Assembly: GCF_032118995.1 (NCBI RefSeq)
Contig: NC_092648.1
Span: 2,123,001-2,187,000 of the forward strand
DNA length: 64,000 nucleotides
Source of the DNA: Asterias amurensis
Lineage: Eukaryota; Echinodermata; Asteroidea; Forcipulatida; Asteriidae
Direction of reading: 5' to 3'
Shown: piece by piece, positions 21,001 through 33,000 of the stretch
How positions within the stretch are numbered: the stretch's first letter is position 1
Layout: every line of letters begins with the position of its first letter
Translations under genes and position numbers: made by a program
The notes under the pieces: generated by a model
What the model was told of the DNA's origin: nothing
Seen by the model: only the letters and a program-made list of their open reading frames with translations
Databases searched by the model: none

Positions 21001-24000
21001 ACTTGAATGTTGCAGTTAGAATGAATTCTTCTTGATTCTTTAGTGAAAGCCCCCGTCACCATCAAGGAAGACTGGGTCCATATGGATAAGACTGAGCCAG
21101 AGAAACTAGAATGGATGAAGGATCTACCAAAGCCATCTGCAAAATCTAAAGAAGGATCCCAAGCTAGATTTGACTTCAATGGACATCTGATAGCTAGAGA
21201 TGCTGATATATCAGTTAGGACAGGATTACATCATCATGGTGATGAACAAGAGGTAGGTTAGAAACATCTCTCTCCTCACAGGTACCCATTTATTCCTGGG
21301 TGGACAGAAGTAAATTTATAGTTAAGACTTAAGCAGAAAATATTGCTCAACAATTTCCTGCTTAGCAGAAATGAGCAGGATACCAGTATACAATTGTTGC
21401 ACACTGTGACGGGGTCCATGGCGTTTTGTACACCTGAGGGGGAAAATGGCACCCGAGGCGAAGCCGAGGGTGCCATTTTCCCCCTAGGGTGTACAAAACC
21501 TATGGACCCCAGTCACAGCGTGCAACAATTGTTTTGTTATACCTTTGTTTAATTGTTATTCCTCTTCTCGAAGTGCTGTTGTCATCTTCAAACATTATTA
21601 CGACGGACTATTCATTGTTTAATTAGCAGACGAACAAGAAACAATTCCCTTGTACCCGCGGTTGTTTCATACACAGCGCTGGAAATCGACCAACGCTAGG
21701 AACGATCAAGGTGATGTACACCGGTGTACATCACTTTTCATGTTACCCGGCCTGTCGAGCCATGTAACATGCGTTTTTGTTGCGCATCAAACTTCACAGT
21801 TTGTTACCGAGGTATAACAATCACAGATGGTACACATGACAGGGTATGTTGGCTGGCAACTTTATTCTTGTAAGCATTTAGTTTACTTTTGTCAGCTAAA
21901 CAGCTCCATGAAATTTGTCCTACCATAATAATAATAATAATTATACAGAGAGGTTATTGAAAGTTATGAACTCTGAGACCCAATTATGTAGCACCTTATA
22001 AGGGTTTACAAGGTGCTACGGCACATTTAGCAGCCACAGCCAGGAACATCGGGGCGAACCCCTCTTCTTTACAACCCTGACAAAATTTAAAGTTGCACAA
22101 TGTCTTTAAGTATTGCCTCTTACATCCTCATCCTTCATCCTTCTCCCCACTGTCTCTTTCTATCTCTTTCTGACTGCCACCTTCTTAAAGTGAACTGATT
22201 ATACTTCAACTGGCTTTCTGTATATTTTCCAGGTACCAGGTTATTCTCTGGAGGAATTGTTTACATTATCACGCAGTGCCGTCACTCAGCAACAAGTTCT
22301 TGCATTGCAGACTCTAGCAAGAATTATCTACAATGTAAGAAAAAAATACTGATAATGTTTTGTTTTTAATCAAACTAACAAACACTGACAGCATCAAAGA
22401 AAATAGTATTACATTTAAACTATGAGAAGATAGTTGTCTGCAACTAAGTAATCCTTTAAGGTGCTTGAAAGGTTGAATTTGTTCCGTATCAGATAGATGT
22501 ATCTATTTTGTTGCATTTTTGAAAGTGAGATGAAAAAAAAAGGGTTTTAGATGTGGGATAAAAACCCCAGGTGGGGAAAACCCACACAATAACATGAATA
22601 AGGCAGTGACTGAAAACTCAATCCACATTAAGCTCTAGTCTAAAGATAGGATTTGAAACAGGGTTCACAGGTGTGAAAGGCAGGCAAAGAAGACCCTAAG
22701 CCAACCTTGGCTCGATTTCACAAAGCAATAAAATCCATTGTAAGACAAATTATCAGTATCACCATAGTGATTTGCACTTACTAAGCAACTACGATTGATT
22801 TGCATTACGATAATCATAGCTCTTTGTGAAATCGGCCCCAGGTCCCACAAAAAATGAGTATTGTTGATAAAATGTAGTTTGTTTTAATGGAAAAATAACC
22901 ATTGTTTTTAATAGTTATTTGGTTGTACACATCATCTTCGAAAATCTTCAAGAGGTAAATGAAATCTCATTTGCTTTGTGATTTTCTCCCATAGACTTGA
23001 GCATGAGTTTAGTTTAAACACTGCTTGTTTTGTGTAGATGCCTTGGTTGGGTTTTTGATAAGCGCATCATATAAGTCCATATTAAAATCACTATTTTAAT
23101 GAGTTTATCATGATTAATTTGATTGTTTTTTGTTCAGTGTCGATTGAAGCAACTAGGGGGAGAACTCTTGGAGCCCTTGCTTCCCCAGCTCTTGAAGTCT
23201 GGTATACTATTTCTCTTAAGATGGTCGTTGGACAGCGTCAATGAAGGAGTTATAGCTTCAACCATGGAGGCCTTAGCAGCACTACTTATACAGCCTGGAG
23301 ATGAGGTAAGGAAACGTATGATGAGTTAAGCCCAGTTCATACTTCCTGCGAATGCGAATCAAATTTTGACAGCCCCTGCAGGGGCTGTTTTCGCAGGAAA
23401 TGTTTCGCCGGAGTTGAGCACATTTCAACTGTTGCAATTTATTTGTTGCGAGTTTGTGATGTTGAAATTCGTACGCATTCGCATTTGCAGGAAGTATGAA
23501 CCAGGCTTTAGGGAGTTTTCATGAGTAAGCAATACTCATGAGTCTATGATTGAATTACAACTAACATCTTCCATTGGGGCCTGTGGATCTTACTGCTAGC
23601 CTTGAGATGAAATAAGGAAACTTAGGGAGTTAGGGAGTACTCATGAGTCAATACTATACTCATGAGTCAATACTGAAATTAAAGCATCCTCCTTTGTGGC
23701 CTTTCTACTCATACAGCCTGTAGAGAAAGTAAGGAAACTCATATTGAAAAAGGAGTTCTCATGAGTAGGAAATTACTCATTAAGAGTCAATGGTGAAACT
23801 ATAGCATCCTCCATTGAGTCCTGATGGGTGCGCTTCTCATACAGCCTGGAGATGAAGTAAGGAAAACTCATACTGGAAAAAAAGAGTTCTCCAGAGTAAG
23901 AGATACTCACGAGTCAATGATGGAATTATATCATGTTTCATTAAGGCCTTAATAGTGCTGGGCCCAATTTCATAAAGCTGTTTTGCAGAAAATTCTGCTC

Positions 24001-27000
24001 TGCAAATTCCTTTGCTTTATTTAGCAAGAAATGAGTGTGTATCACTTACAGCAATGGTAAATGTACAGTATTTTATCTGGTAACCTAATTTTGCTATTGA
24101 AAGAGTTTTCTGTGCTTAGCAAGTTTTTGTGATTACAGGTTTTATGAAATAGGGCCCTGCTGTGCAAGCTGGAGATAAGCTAAGGAAACTCATTTTGAGA
24201 AGGGAGTTCTGCTTAGTACTAAATGCTCACAAGTCAGTGAGTGACATGCCTAAACCTCGGCACTGAGAACCCTGATAACATGAAAGTCAAGTCAGAATGC
24301 TGGGGGTTAGGTTTATGAATATCTCAGTGCTACACAGTTTTGAAGCATTAATAATAATAATAACAATAATAATAATAATATCAAAGTCTTATGTATATAT
24401 AGCGCACATATCTACCTAACAAGGTACTTTGGGCGCTTAGTATTATATATACAAACTCTCAGAAAGGTTGGTTAATGAAGTGATGAACACTGAGACCCAA
24501 TTATGTAGCGCGAACATCTATCACTAAAACTATTTTTTTTTTTTTCAGGGTACATTGGATCGTGTATTTAGTTGGCATCGTGGTATGGAGGTTCCTCCAA
24601 TGCTTCCAATTTCATCAGATGATGATACTGAAGATGTAACTGAAGAAGGAGAAGAGATTCAAGAGAAAGATCGATCGGATCCTCACATTGCGGAGAAAGA
24701 TGCTATCAAGGTAAGTGAGTGGCTGGAGAAGATTTGCTTTTATATTGGAGCACATTGCGCTACAGCACCTTGTAAACCATTACATGGTGCTAAGGATTAG
24801 GTCTCATAAATCAAACTTAGTCCCATTATAGTCCCAATTAAGGCTTTTTTCTTTCAGAATTTATTGGAGGTGTATATTGCAAAAAACTTGAATTGGTGAC
24901 GTAGACCTAGGAACATAATGTCAGTTGGCAGACAAACTTAGGTAACTTCATGTCCTATTACGTTGGACAAATCTCTAGATATTCCTCCTTCGTCATATTG
25001 GAAACACCGTCAAGGTTTATTGTTGCTTTTTGCACGACTTCAAAAAATAGTTTTGGAAGACTGCTGAGTGAAGCATGCTAGAGAAAAATAATAAGGAATG
25101 TGCATTGTCACTGTGTGTTTATTGTCATTCGATGCCGAGGTCCGCATTATGAAAGTGCACCACGAGGTGATATATAAAGGTACAACACAAATTTAGGGCA
25201 TAAGTTAAGGGAGAATTATAACAGGTTTTCTATCCTGCTGAAACATGGTCACATTGGGTTCAATAATATGGCTACTGCATGAAATTTGCGCCATTGTGAA
25301 CTGGACGCGCATCAAAACATCACGCTACTAATTTTCAGGAAATAATTTCCGAACCGGGCATACAGCACCCTCTCATGATGGGAAGAGTAGTCAGCATGTA
25401 CAAAATTTAATCTACGGGAAAATATTCTTTTTATGGTTGACTACACAAATGTTTAACACATGAGTTATTTGGGGAATTATTTGTGGTTGTATCCAATTTG
25501 CTATGTAAAAACGAGACCGTTTTCATCCTTAATGGCTCTTGCACAATGGCAACTAGTCACGCAATATTGGATCAATTAACTTGATGTCTGAATGGGCTGG
25601 CCAGGTCTTAATATTAACGTAATATAATAATATTTTGAGTTTATATAGCGCTTTTTCAGGTCTTGTGTTAAATAACCCTTGGAAAAAAAAATTAGGTTAA
25701 TTTCTTTCCTAAAAAGTCTTCAGGTAAAACTGAGCTGTTTTTTTTTTTTTTTTTTTTTTTTTAAAACAATTTTTCCTTGATACGTAGCTTGATAGCTCGA
25801 AAGTTCACCGTATGGAATGGAATAAAGGTTTATTTGAGCTTGTAATGTGAATGCTGGACAAGTTTATACCTTCATAATTTTTTCCAACTGCAGTTAACTT
25901 GAAACAAAGTTGCAATATAGAAATTTTATAATTTGATGCAGACCTGATGTAGAAATCTTACTTAAACCGCCATCATGGTGCGTTTCAGTTATTTGGTCTT
26001 CAATCGATAACCACTAGGGAGTAATTGAATAGCATATAATGGTTGGCTAAGCAATTAACTTGATAAATTTTGTGCGCACACAGTCTATGAGCTTCACCAA
26101 CAACTTATTTTCAGACAGTATACAGAAAGGGCATAAGCAATATAAAATGATACATAAAATAGAATGGTTTTGCAAGCACACTGATACAGATAAAATGCTG
26201 AATTTGTTCATGTTGGATGTGCATCAGTTTTCATTTCATAAGTGTTGCAAGCAAAACAAAATATTATGACAATTTTGTTTTCTTCCTTTCTTGTTGTTAA
26301 AGAATTTTGTGACTGTTAAATAAATTTTGGACCATGGGGTTAACACGTATTATTTGAATGTCTAAAGTTTAAAACAACATGGTGAAATAGAGACCCTGTT
26401 TACACTGCTTACAAATGACTTCCACATTTCATCTATATCATGTTAACTTGCATGCAAAACACGAATACAGTCAGTTGCCTTCCACATGGACACAATATCT
26501 GTATAATAATTCATAGACTTTTCGAGGTGAGATTTTGTCCCTTGGTTGTTGTTGCCAGATAAAGTAAGACAAAGTAAGAAGTAATATTTTTCATTTGTCA
26601 AATCCAAAAAAAGCTGTCATCCCCCTTATAATATTATGAAAGTCTTCTATCTTTCGACTGCCAATTTGATTCCTTTGAAGAATAAGATTTAATTCAAATG
26701 TTTTGGGGGAGGGGGGTTCAATTAAACAAAATTCTACTTTAAACCATGCCATTTTTTTTTTCAGCAGAAAAACTGAAAATAAGTTGACAGCTCAAGCTCT
26801 TTTCTGTTTTTGAAGAGTTGCAATCAACATTTTTTAAGTTGTGGTGAAAAAATACTGATGGATAGCATTCCAATGATGTTATTTTTTTCTAAAAGAGGAA
26901 GTTGTAATCAACATTGAATGAAGCAGTATCCCATGCATACGTATTTATGATCACACAGACAATGTTTCAGTTTACACTAACTCATACTTGTCTGAAGCAA

Positions 27001-30000
27001 CTTCATGCAAAACATAAGGCTCAACACCATCCAATTTTGTTTTGTAATTGTGGGTGCTGTTAATTTTCACCAAGCTTTAAAACTTCTGGGGATAAATTCA
27101 GCTTGCTTTGTTAAAATACAAAGAGATGAACAAGGTTATTATGTCAGAAATCCAAATTGTACAATTCTTATGCTGATTCAGTGACCACACATAGGCTAAC
27201 TGTGTTTAAATACTTCTTGGTGTGATTTTCTCTCAACCAATCAAAATGGAGAAACTGTCCCAGGTATTTATGAATGCATGTTAATGACCGTGGTTGGTTG
27301 CTGGCCATTGTTAATAGACCTCTCGTAAGCCTATTCAAAATAGCAATACAATTAACTGTGGCCATGTCTTTCTTTCCATAAAACAATTTTTTAAAATTCT
27401 CTTTAAAGATTTTGACGAGAGTAAAAAACCGAGTCAAGGCAAGGTTCTTGTAGCTCCCCCTTTAACTGGTCAAGTCAAGGCCTTGGTTATTCAAAATTGC
27501 AATTTCAATACTAATCAATAAATTAATAAGCTCCTGAGAAGCATTTGTGCTGAACAATGGAGGACTCTTCATCACCTTAAAGGCAGTGGACACTAATGGT
27601 AATTGTCAAAGACTAGCCTTCACAGTTGGTGTATCTCAACATATGCATAAAATAACTAACCTGTGAAAATTTGAGCTCAATCGGTCATCAAAGTTGCGAG
27701 ATAATAATGAAAGAAAAAATCACCCTTGTCACACGAAGTTGTGTGCGTTTAGATGGTTGATTTCGAGACCTCAAGTTCTAAACTTGAGGTCTCGAAATCA
27801 AATTCGTGGAAAATTGCTTCTTTCTCGAAAACTATGGCACTTCAGAGGGAGCCATTTCTCACATTGTTTTATACCATCAACGTCTCCCCATTACTCGTCA
27901 CCAAGATAGGTTTTATGCTAATAATTATTTTGAGTAATTACCAATAGTGTCCACTGCCTTTAATTGGTTTTGTGTGCATTGGTTTACAGACAGGGACCTT
28001 AATGAGCAAATCAAACTAAATCGCTGGCAACCAAGGTATTATGAACTTAACCATGCCGATGAAACCATCACCCCATACTTGCTATAATTGGTGCAGTCTG
28101 TCATTTAACAAGCTACATTGAAGCATGGAACAATAATGACTTTGCTCTATCGTTGTATTTACAAACCTTAAGCAAAAATTCTTTTAGTCACCTACATCCT
28201 TGCAGTATCAGTTCCTCCTAGTCTTTGAAAGTGGACTGCATTTGGTTCCTGAGTATGGCAAGTTCTTTCAGTGTCATCACTTTCAGTATTCTTGTAGCTC
28301 TCCTTCAGTCGCATTTGCTGATCGTATCTCCATGCATGTCCTGCATCAGTCCATGGACAAGTTTTGGGAATCATTGCTACCTTCTTGTGACGGATGCCAA
28401 GACCTTTGATGAAGCTGAACAGTACTGTCAGAGTTTGTCACGCTTTGGCAGACCATCTCATCTAGCGTCAATTATGAACCAAGAGGAACATGACTTCCTT
28501 GTCCTGCTTATCAAATCCGTTTATGGAAAAAGCGGCATGAAAACCTGGTTCGGCTACCGCAAGGACTGGTCCGGTAGCTTTGCCTGGCTCGACGGCAGTC
28601 CATCCGGAGGGTACACCAACTGGTACCCTGCTCAGCCCAGTGGCGATGGACCCTGCACCGAGATCCTTGAAACTGCTACGAGTGGAACCAACTTGTGGAA
28701 TGACCTGTCATGTAATTCCCTCAAGCGTTCTGCTTGTAAAATAGCAGCCAGGTTCTGAGTGAAACTGTGACTAACTTACCTATCGGTACTGGCTTCATGG
28801 GTGACTATTAGGAGAGAAAGAGATACTTTGTGATTTATTTATCATCATGTGCCTGGATGAATGTCATATCGAAAATGTGACTGGGAACAGGTTGCAAGGA
28901 AGTACTGTAGTCCAAAAATGTGTCATGAAGAAAACTGAGTCTCAAAGACACTGAACGTCAAAGTGTTGTAGTTTTTCTGCCCTTCATAAGTCTTTACAGA
29001 AAACTTAAAATCCACATGGGGAAGGAAAAATATTTCTTTGAGCCTTTTTAACATTCTAACCGTCATGAACTAATTTTGTTTAAAAGAGTTACTGCTTATA
29101 AAAAGACCTTTTGCTGCAGCAAAAACTTGTATCCTTCTTTGTGTGCCTGAAAAAGGACGTAACAGCCTTGTGACCTTCTTCAACACAGCGTGTGCCCTAT
29201 ATTGCTGTAGAAGTTGTAAATCAAAAACTTAAAGTTTGTTTTTACCTCGATTTGGGGATATTATTTTTGCATCTGTTAAAGCAAAGAAAAAAAGAAAAGG
29301 TGCAATGAACATCAAGTATGACATAAGACATAAAACCAAAGAAGCCAAGCAAAATGAAAATCAGGCGCAATGCAAAATGAAAATTAACCCCAAAACAAGA
29401 ATATGACAGTCAAAAAGCGATGCAAAACAAATGTAGCTTGTACCTTGTATGATTTGGTCTACGGACAGACAGAGATGAAAGTAACCATTGAACATTGATT
29501 GCTGGTGAACAGGTTAGTTGCAAAAGCAAAAAAAAAGGGGGGGGGGGTTACATTGACAATAGTATTGAGATTGTCACACCTTGGCACGCACTGAAACAGT
29601 TTTCGTTACCATTAAGTTAGTGAAAGTGAATGCTCTTGCTGTGTCGTCATATTATTTTCAGTTCCTCTAGTCTCTGATAGCGAAAAAATTAGTTACTTAA
29701 TTATTAAGCACTCCAATTTACAGAGTTTTTAAATAATGAATTTGATACTCGTTTTTTAGCGAGCGGTAAAGAAAGCGTAGTAATGCTCAGTTTTCGTAAG
29801 GCGCCTCATTAAGGCCTTTTGTTTCTTTATTTTTTTCGGTGTGGCTTTTTATGATTTGATACTTAACGCATTTTTTTTATTTTGGGTTGAGTTTCTGGTT
29901 TTGAGTTACATTTTTTTTTTGGGGGGGGGGGGGGCTGGCACAAAAAAAAAATTGGAAGCTCCCGGATCTACAGACATCAAACACAAGATCTGACCGGAGC

Positions 30001-33000
30001 CAAGTCTATCTTATACCATGCTTATTTGAAGTTATTTCATGTAAAAGCAACTTAACATAATTCAGTTTGCTGTCGCAAGTAGCTGGTACATGTAGCTTGT
30101 ATCTCATGTGCATTGGTATGGACACTGATGGAAGTTATTGTATCATCAGCAAATAGATCGATACCAATGATGTGGCGGGTGTATATTTGTATATTTGCAA
30201 AAAAAAGGGAAAACAATATTGATTGTTATTGACATCAGCACAGTTGCCTCTGCAGTGGAACTGAAAAAGTAACCACAGCACTAGCCATTATTGTTGAAGA
30301 AAAGCTACACTTAGTAGGGTACTAAGTCAGCGCAAGTTAAGGCCTCAGCCTTTGCTTTATAGTAAACTATACCAAAACGTGCCTATTATTATTCTTAGTC
30401 CTCGCTTAAATTGTCAGTTCCTCTAGCCTTTGATAGCGGACTGTGTTTGGTTCCTGAGTATGGCGAGTTCTTTCAGTGTCATCACTATCAGTATTCTTGT
30501 AGCTCTCCTTCAGTCGCATTTCCTGATCGTGTGCGCGTTTTAATGCACAAAGAACAGCTATCGTCCAATCATTTGCCTCCTTTGAACCCAGTGAAGGCGC
30601 TGTACAGATCATTATTTAAAAGAGTCACTGGTCTCAAAGATCAGTAACGTGATTAACGCACGAAAGAGATGGGAACTATCAAAAGCTCAAATACGGCCCC
30701 TGAACATGTCTGGAAGTACTGCTGAGAGAAAAGTCACAAAATTTGGAAAATTTTAGCCGATTAATTTGCTAAAAAAGTATTTATTAATGGGAATAACAGT
30801 GTTCGTACCCGGTCTTCACTGCGTGGTAATGACCTTGGTTGGTGGCTGGCGCTGTTATCGGACCTCGTCTCCGGCTCGGTCCGTTAACAGTGCCAGCCAC
30901 CAACCCGGTCATTACCACGCAGTGAAGACTGGGTACGAACACTGTTATTCTCTAATTGTCAACTGTTAATTTTCAAAGCTCATAGTCTGGTTCTTGAAAA
31001 TATGCTTTGTAGTTGAGTATGTGTTTGAGATTATAGGCCCCATGCAAGCTGAGCAGCCTTAATAAGAATTGCTTTTGAATTTGAGTATGAGTTCAACTTT
31101 TTAAATTTTTTTTTTAAGCGGGGGGGGGGGGGGGGGGGGGGCATAGGTATTTTTATGGCAATAACAGTGAAAGGAGATGATCTTCATTGTGTGTAAAAGA
31201 CCGTGGTTGGTTGCTGGTCATTGTTAAGGGACCGCTCCATTAATATTATTGCCTAAACATCAACCAAAATTGCAATCTATTAAACTGCTGATGGCTCTTT
31301 TTGTCCTTGTGCTCATAAAAACAAAAGTTATAAAAAATTCTTCATGATAACCGATCAAGGCAAGGCGTTGGTTGTTCAAAAGTGTATGCTATTTGTCAAT
31401 CAAAGGATTCTCATTAGCTTAATGTTGGTTTTATTGTGAAAGGTAGGTAGTTAGTACTGTGTGTGCATTGATTTAAAGACAGGGAGGGAAGGTAACTAAA
31501 TTAAGCAAGGCAATCATAATCCAGCTAGCATCCATGGTAATATTAATTGAACAATCTCCCTATAATTAGCCATCATTGGTGTAGTCGGTCATTTAACAAG
31601 CTACATTTAGTAAGGAATTTTGAAGCCAGCAACTGTTATATCTTAGCTCTATCGTTAAATTTAACCATCATAGCCAAGATTTCTCATTAGTAAATTTGTC
31701 AGTTACTCTAGTCTTTGCTAGTGGAGTGATTCGGTTCCTGAGTATGGCGAGTTCTTTCAGTGTCATCACTTTCAGTATTCTTGTAGCTCTCCTTCAGTCG
31801 CATTTCCTGATCGTATCTCCCTGCATGTCCTGCATCAGTCCATGGACAAGTTTTGGGAATCATTGCTACCTTATCGTGGCGGATAAGAAGACCTTTAATG
31901 AAGCTGAACAGTACTGTCAGAGTTTGTCACGCCATGGCAGACCATCTCATCTGGCATCCATTATGAGCCAAGAGGAAAATGATTTCCTGGTCCTTCTTAT
32001 CAGATCCACTTTCAACCAAGTCGATACGAAAACCTGGTTTGGCTACCACAAGGAAAGATCCAGTGGCTCTTCAACCTGGCAGTTTATTGATGGTAACCTT
32101 TTCATGGGTTACACCAACTGGGGATCTGGCCAACCCGGGGGGGATGGATACTGCTCCGGGATGGTTCAGACTGCTACAACTAATACAGACTTTTGGAATG
32201 ACCAGAAATGTCGTAACCGTAGGAGTTCCGTCTGTAAAATAGCAGCCAGGTTCTAAGTGAAACTGTGACAAACTCATCAACAGTAACTTGATGTATTCAT
32301 TTTGGTATCTTAGCTTCAAGCGTTGTGCAGTGAAGAAACAACTTTGCATTAATTATGAACAACAGACAGAACAACAGTTAATCAGGAATCTGGGTTTCAT
32401 CATGCACTGTGTATCTCCAGTGGATTCAAAGTCATAGCAATGGAGGACTTTAACATTTCATCTCAATTGAATCAATATTTGTTGAAAGTTCTTTTCCGAT
32501 TCATCCACTTCTGGGCAAGGCATCATGCAAATTTGTATTTCCTGCTAATACGGGGGACTTTCCCTCAGCCTCACTTTTTGGCCCAGTGGGCTACACCTAC
32601 TTGGTCTGCGGATATCCCGGAGGCGATGGAAACTGCACAATGTTACTTGAAAAGAGTGGAATAACTTGTCATGTAATCAACACAAACGTTCTGTCTGTAA
32701 GACTAGTTAGGTTATTAGTGGAATAAACTAAATAAACACTCACGCAAAAACAAAAGTGACACAAAACCCAAAAAGCAATTCAAAATAGAAAGATAAATAA
32801 TTTTAAAATGTCCATTACAATGATACTGACAACAAATTTACCTGAATAATTCATTAACAACAACTGATTAAGGCAAAGCTTTGGTTGTTCGTATATACTA
32901 ATTTAAATTGACAATATACACCAATTAGCTTTCAATTCTGCTGAACAAAGGGGATATTCTCAATCTAACGAGTCTCATCAATTTGGGCTTAATTGACGTA

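Larger units (their letters stand above)
23236..24215 (+). repeat. Degenerate tandem copies of the exon 10 end and donor
   Basis: A unit of about 118-128 bases starts as the 3' end of RPAP1 exon 10 (GTCAATGAAGG...ACAGCCTGGAGATGAG-GTAAGG). It recurs with donor-equivalent positions near 23611, 23729, 23857 and 24180. The copy at 23857 still reads ACAGCCTGGAGATGAA-GTAAGG. The copies have in-frame stops and no acceptor. Two MITEs (23328-23507, 23960-24157) interrupt the array. Confidence 0.8.
15036..24548. other. RPAP1 introns 1-10, contents not listed elsewhere
   Basis: Beyond the listed elements these introns hold two tRNA-SINE tail pieces (18041-18105 plus; about 21927-22075 minus), a third AATAAT-rich SINE tail (24344-24520) and an imperfect inverted repeat with CGCCATTTTGGTGGGC at 18146-18249. 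They also hold two copies of an interspersed element near 16675-16800 (TTTCAAGGGGCATCAAGGC) and 17310-17450. No nested genes were seen. Confidence 0.5.

Noticed and set aside
27694..27947. Open frames with LSRKL and FRGS-like peptides, also seen near 5800, 6700 and 7100
   Set aside because: They recur in every family A MITE because the element is palindromic. No coding conservation is expected.
31696..31743. Upstream in-frame extension of lectin E
   Set aside because: It has no ATG and is not conserved in the other copies. The shared MASSFSV start is preferred.
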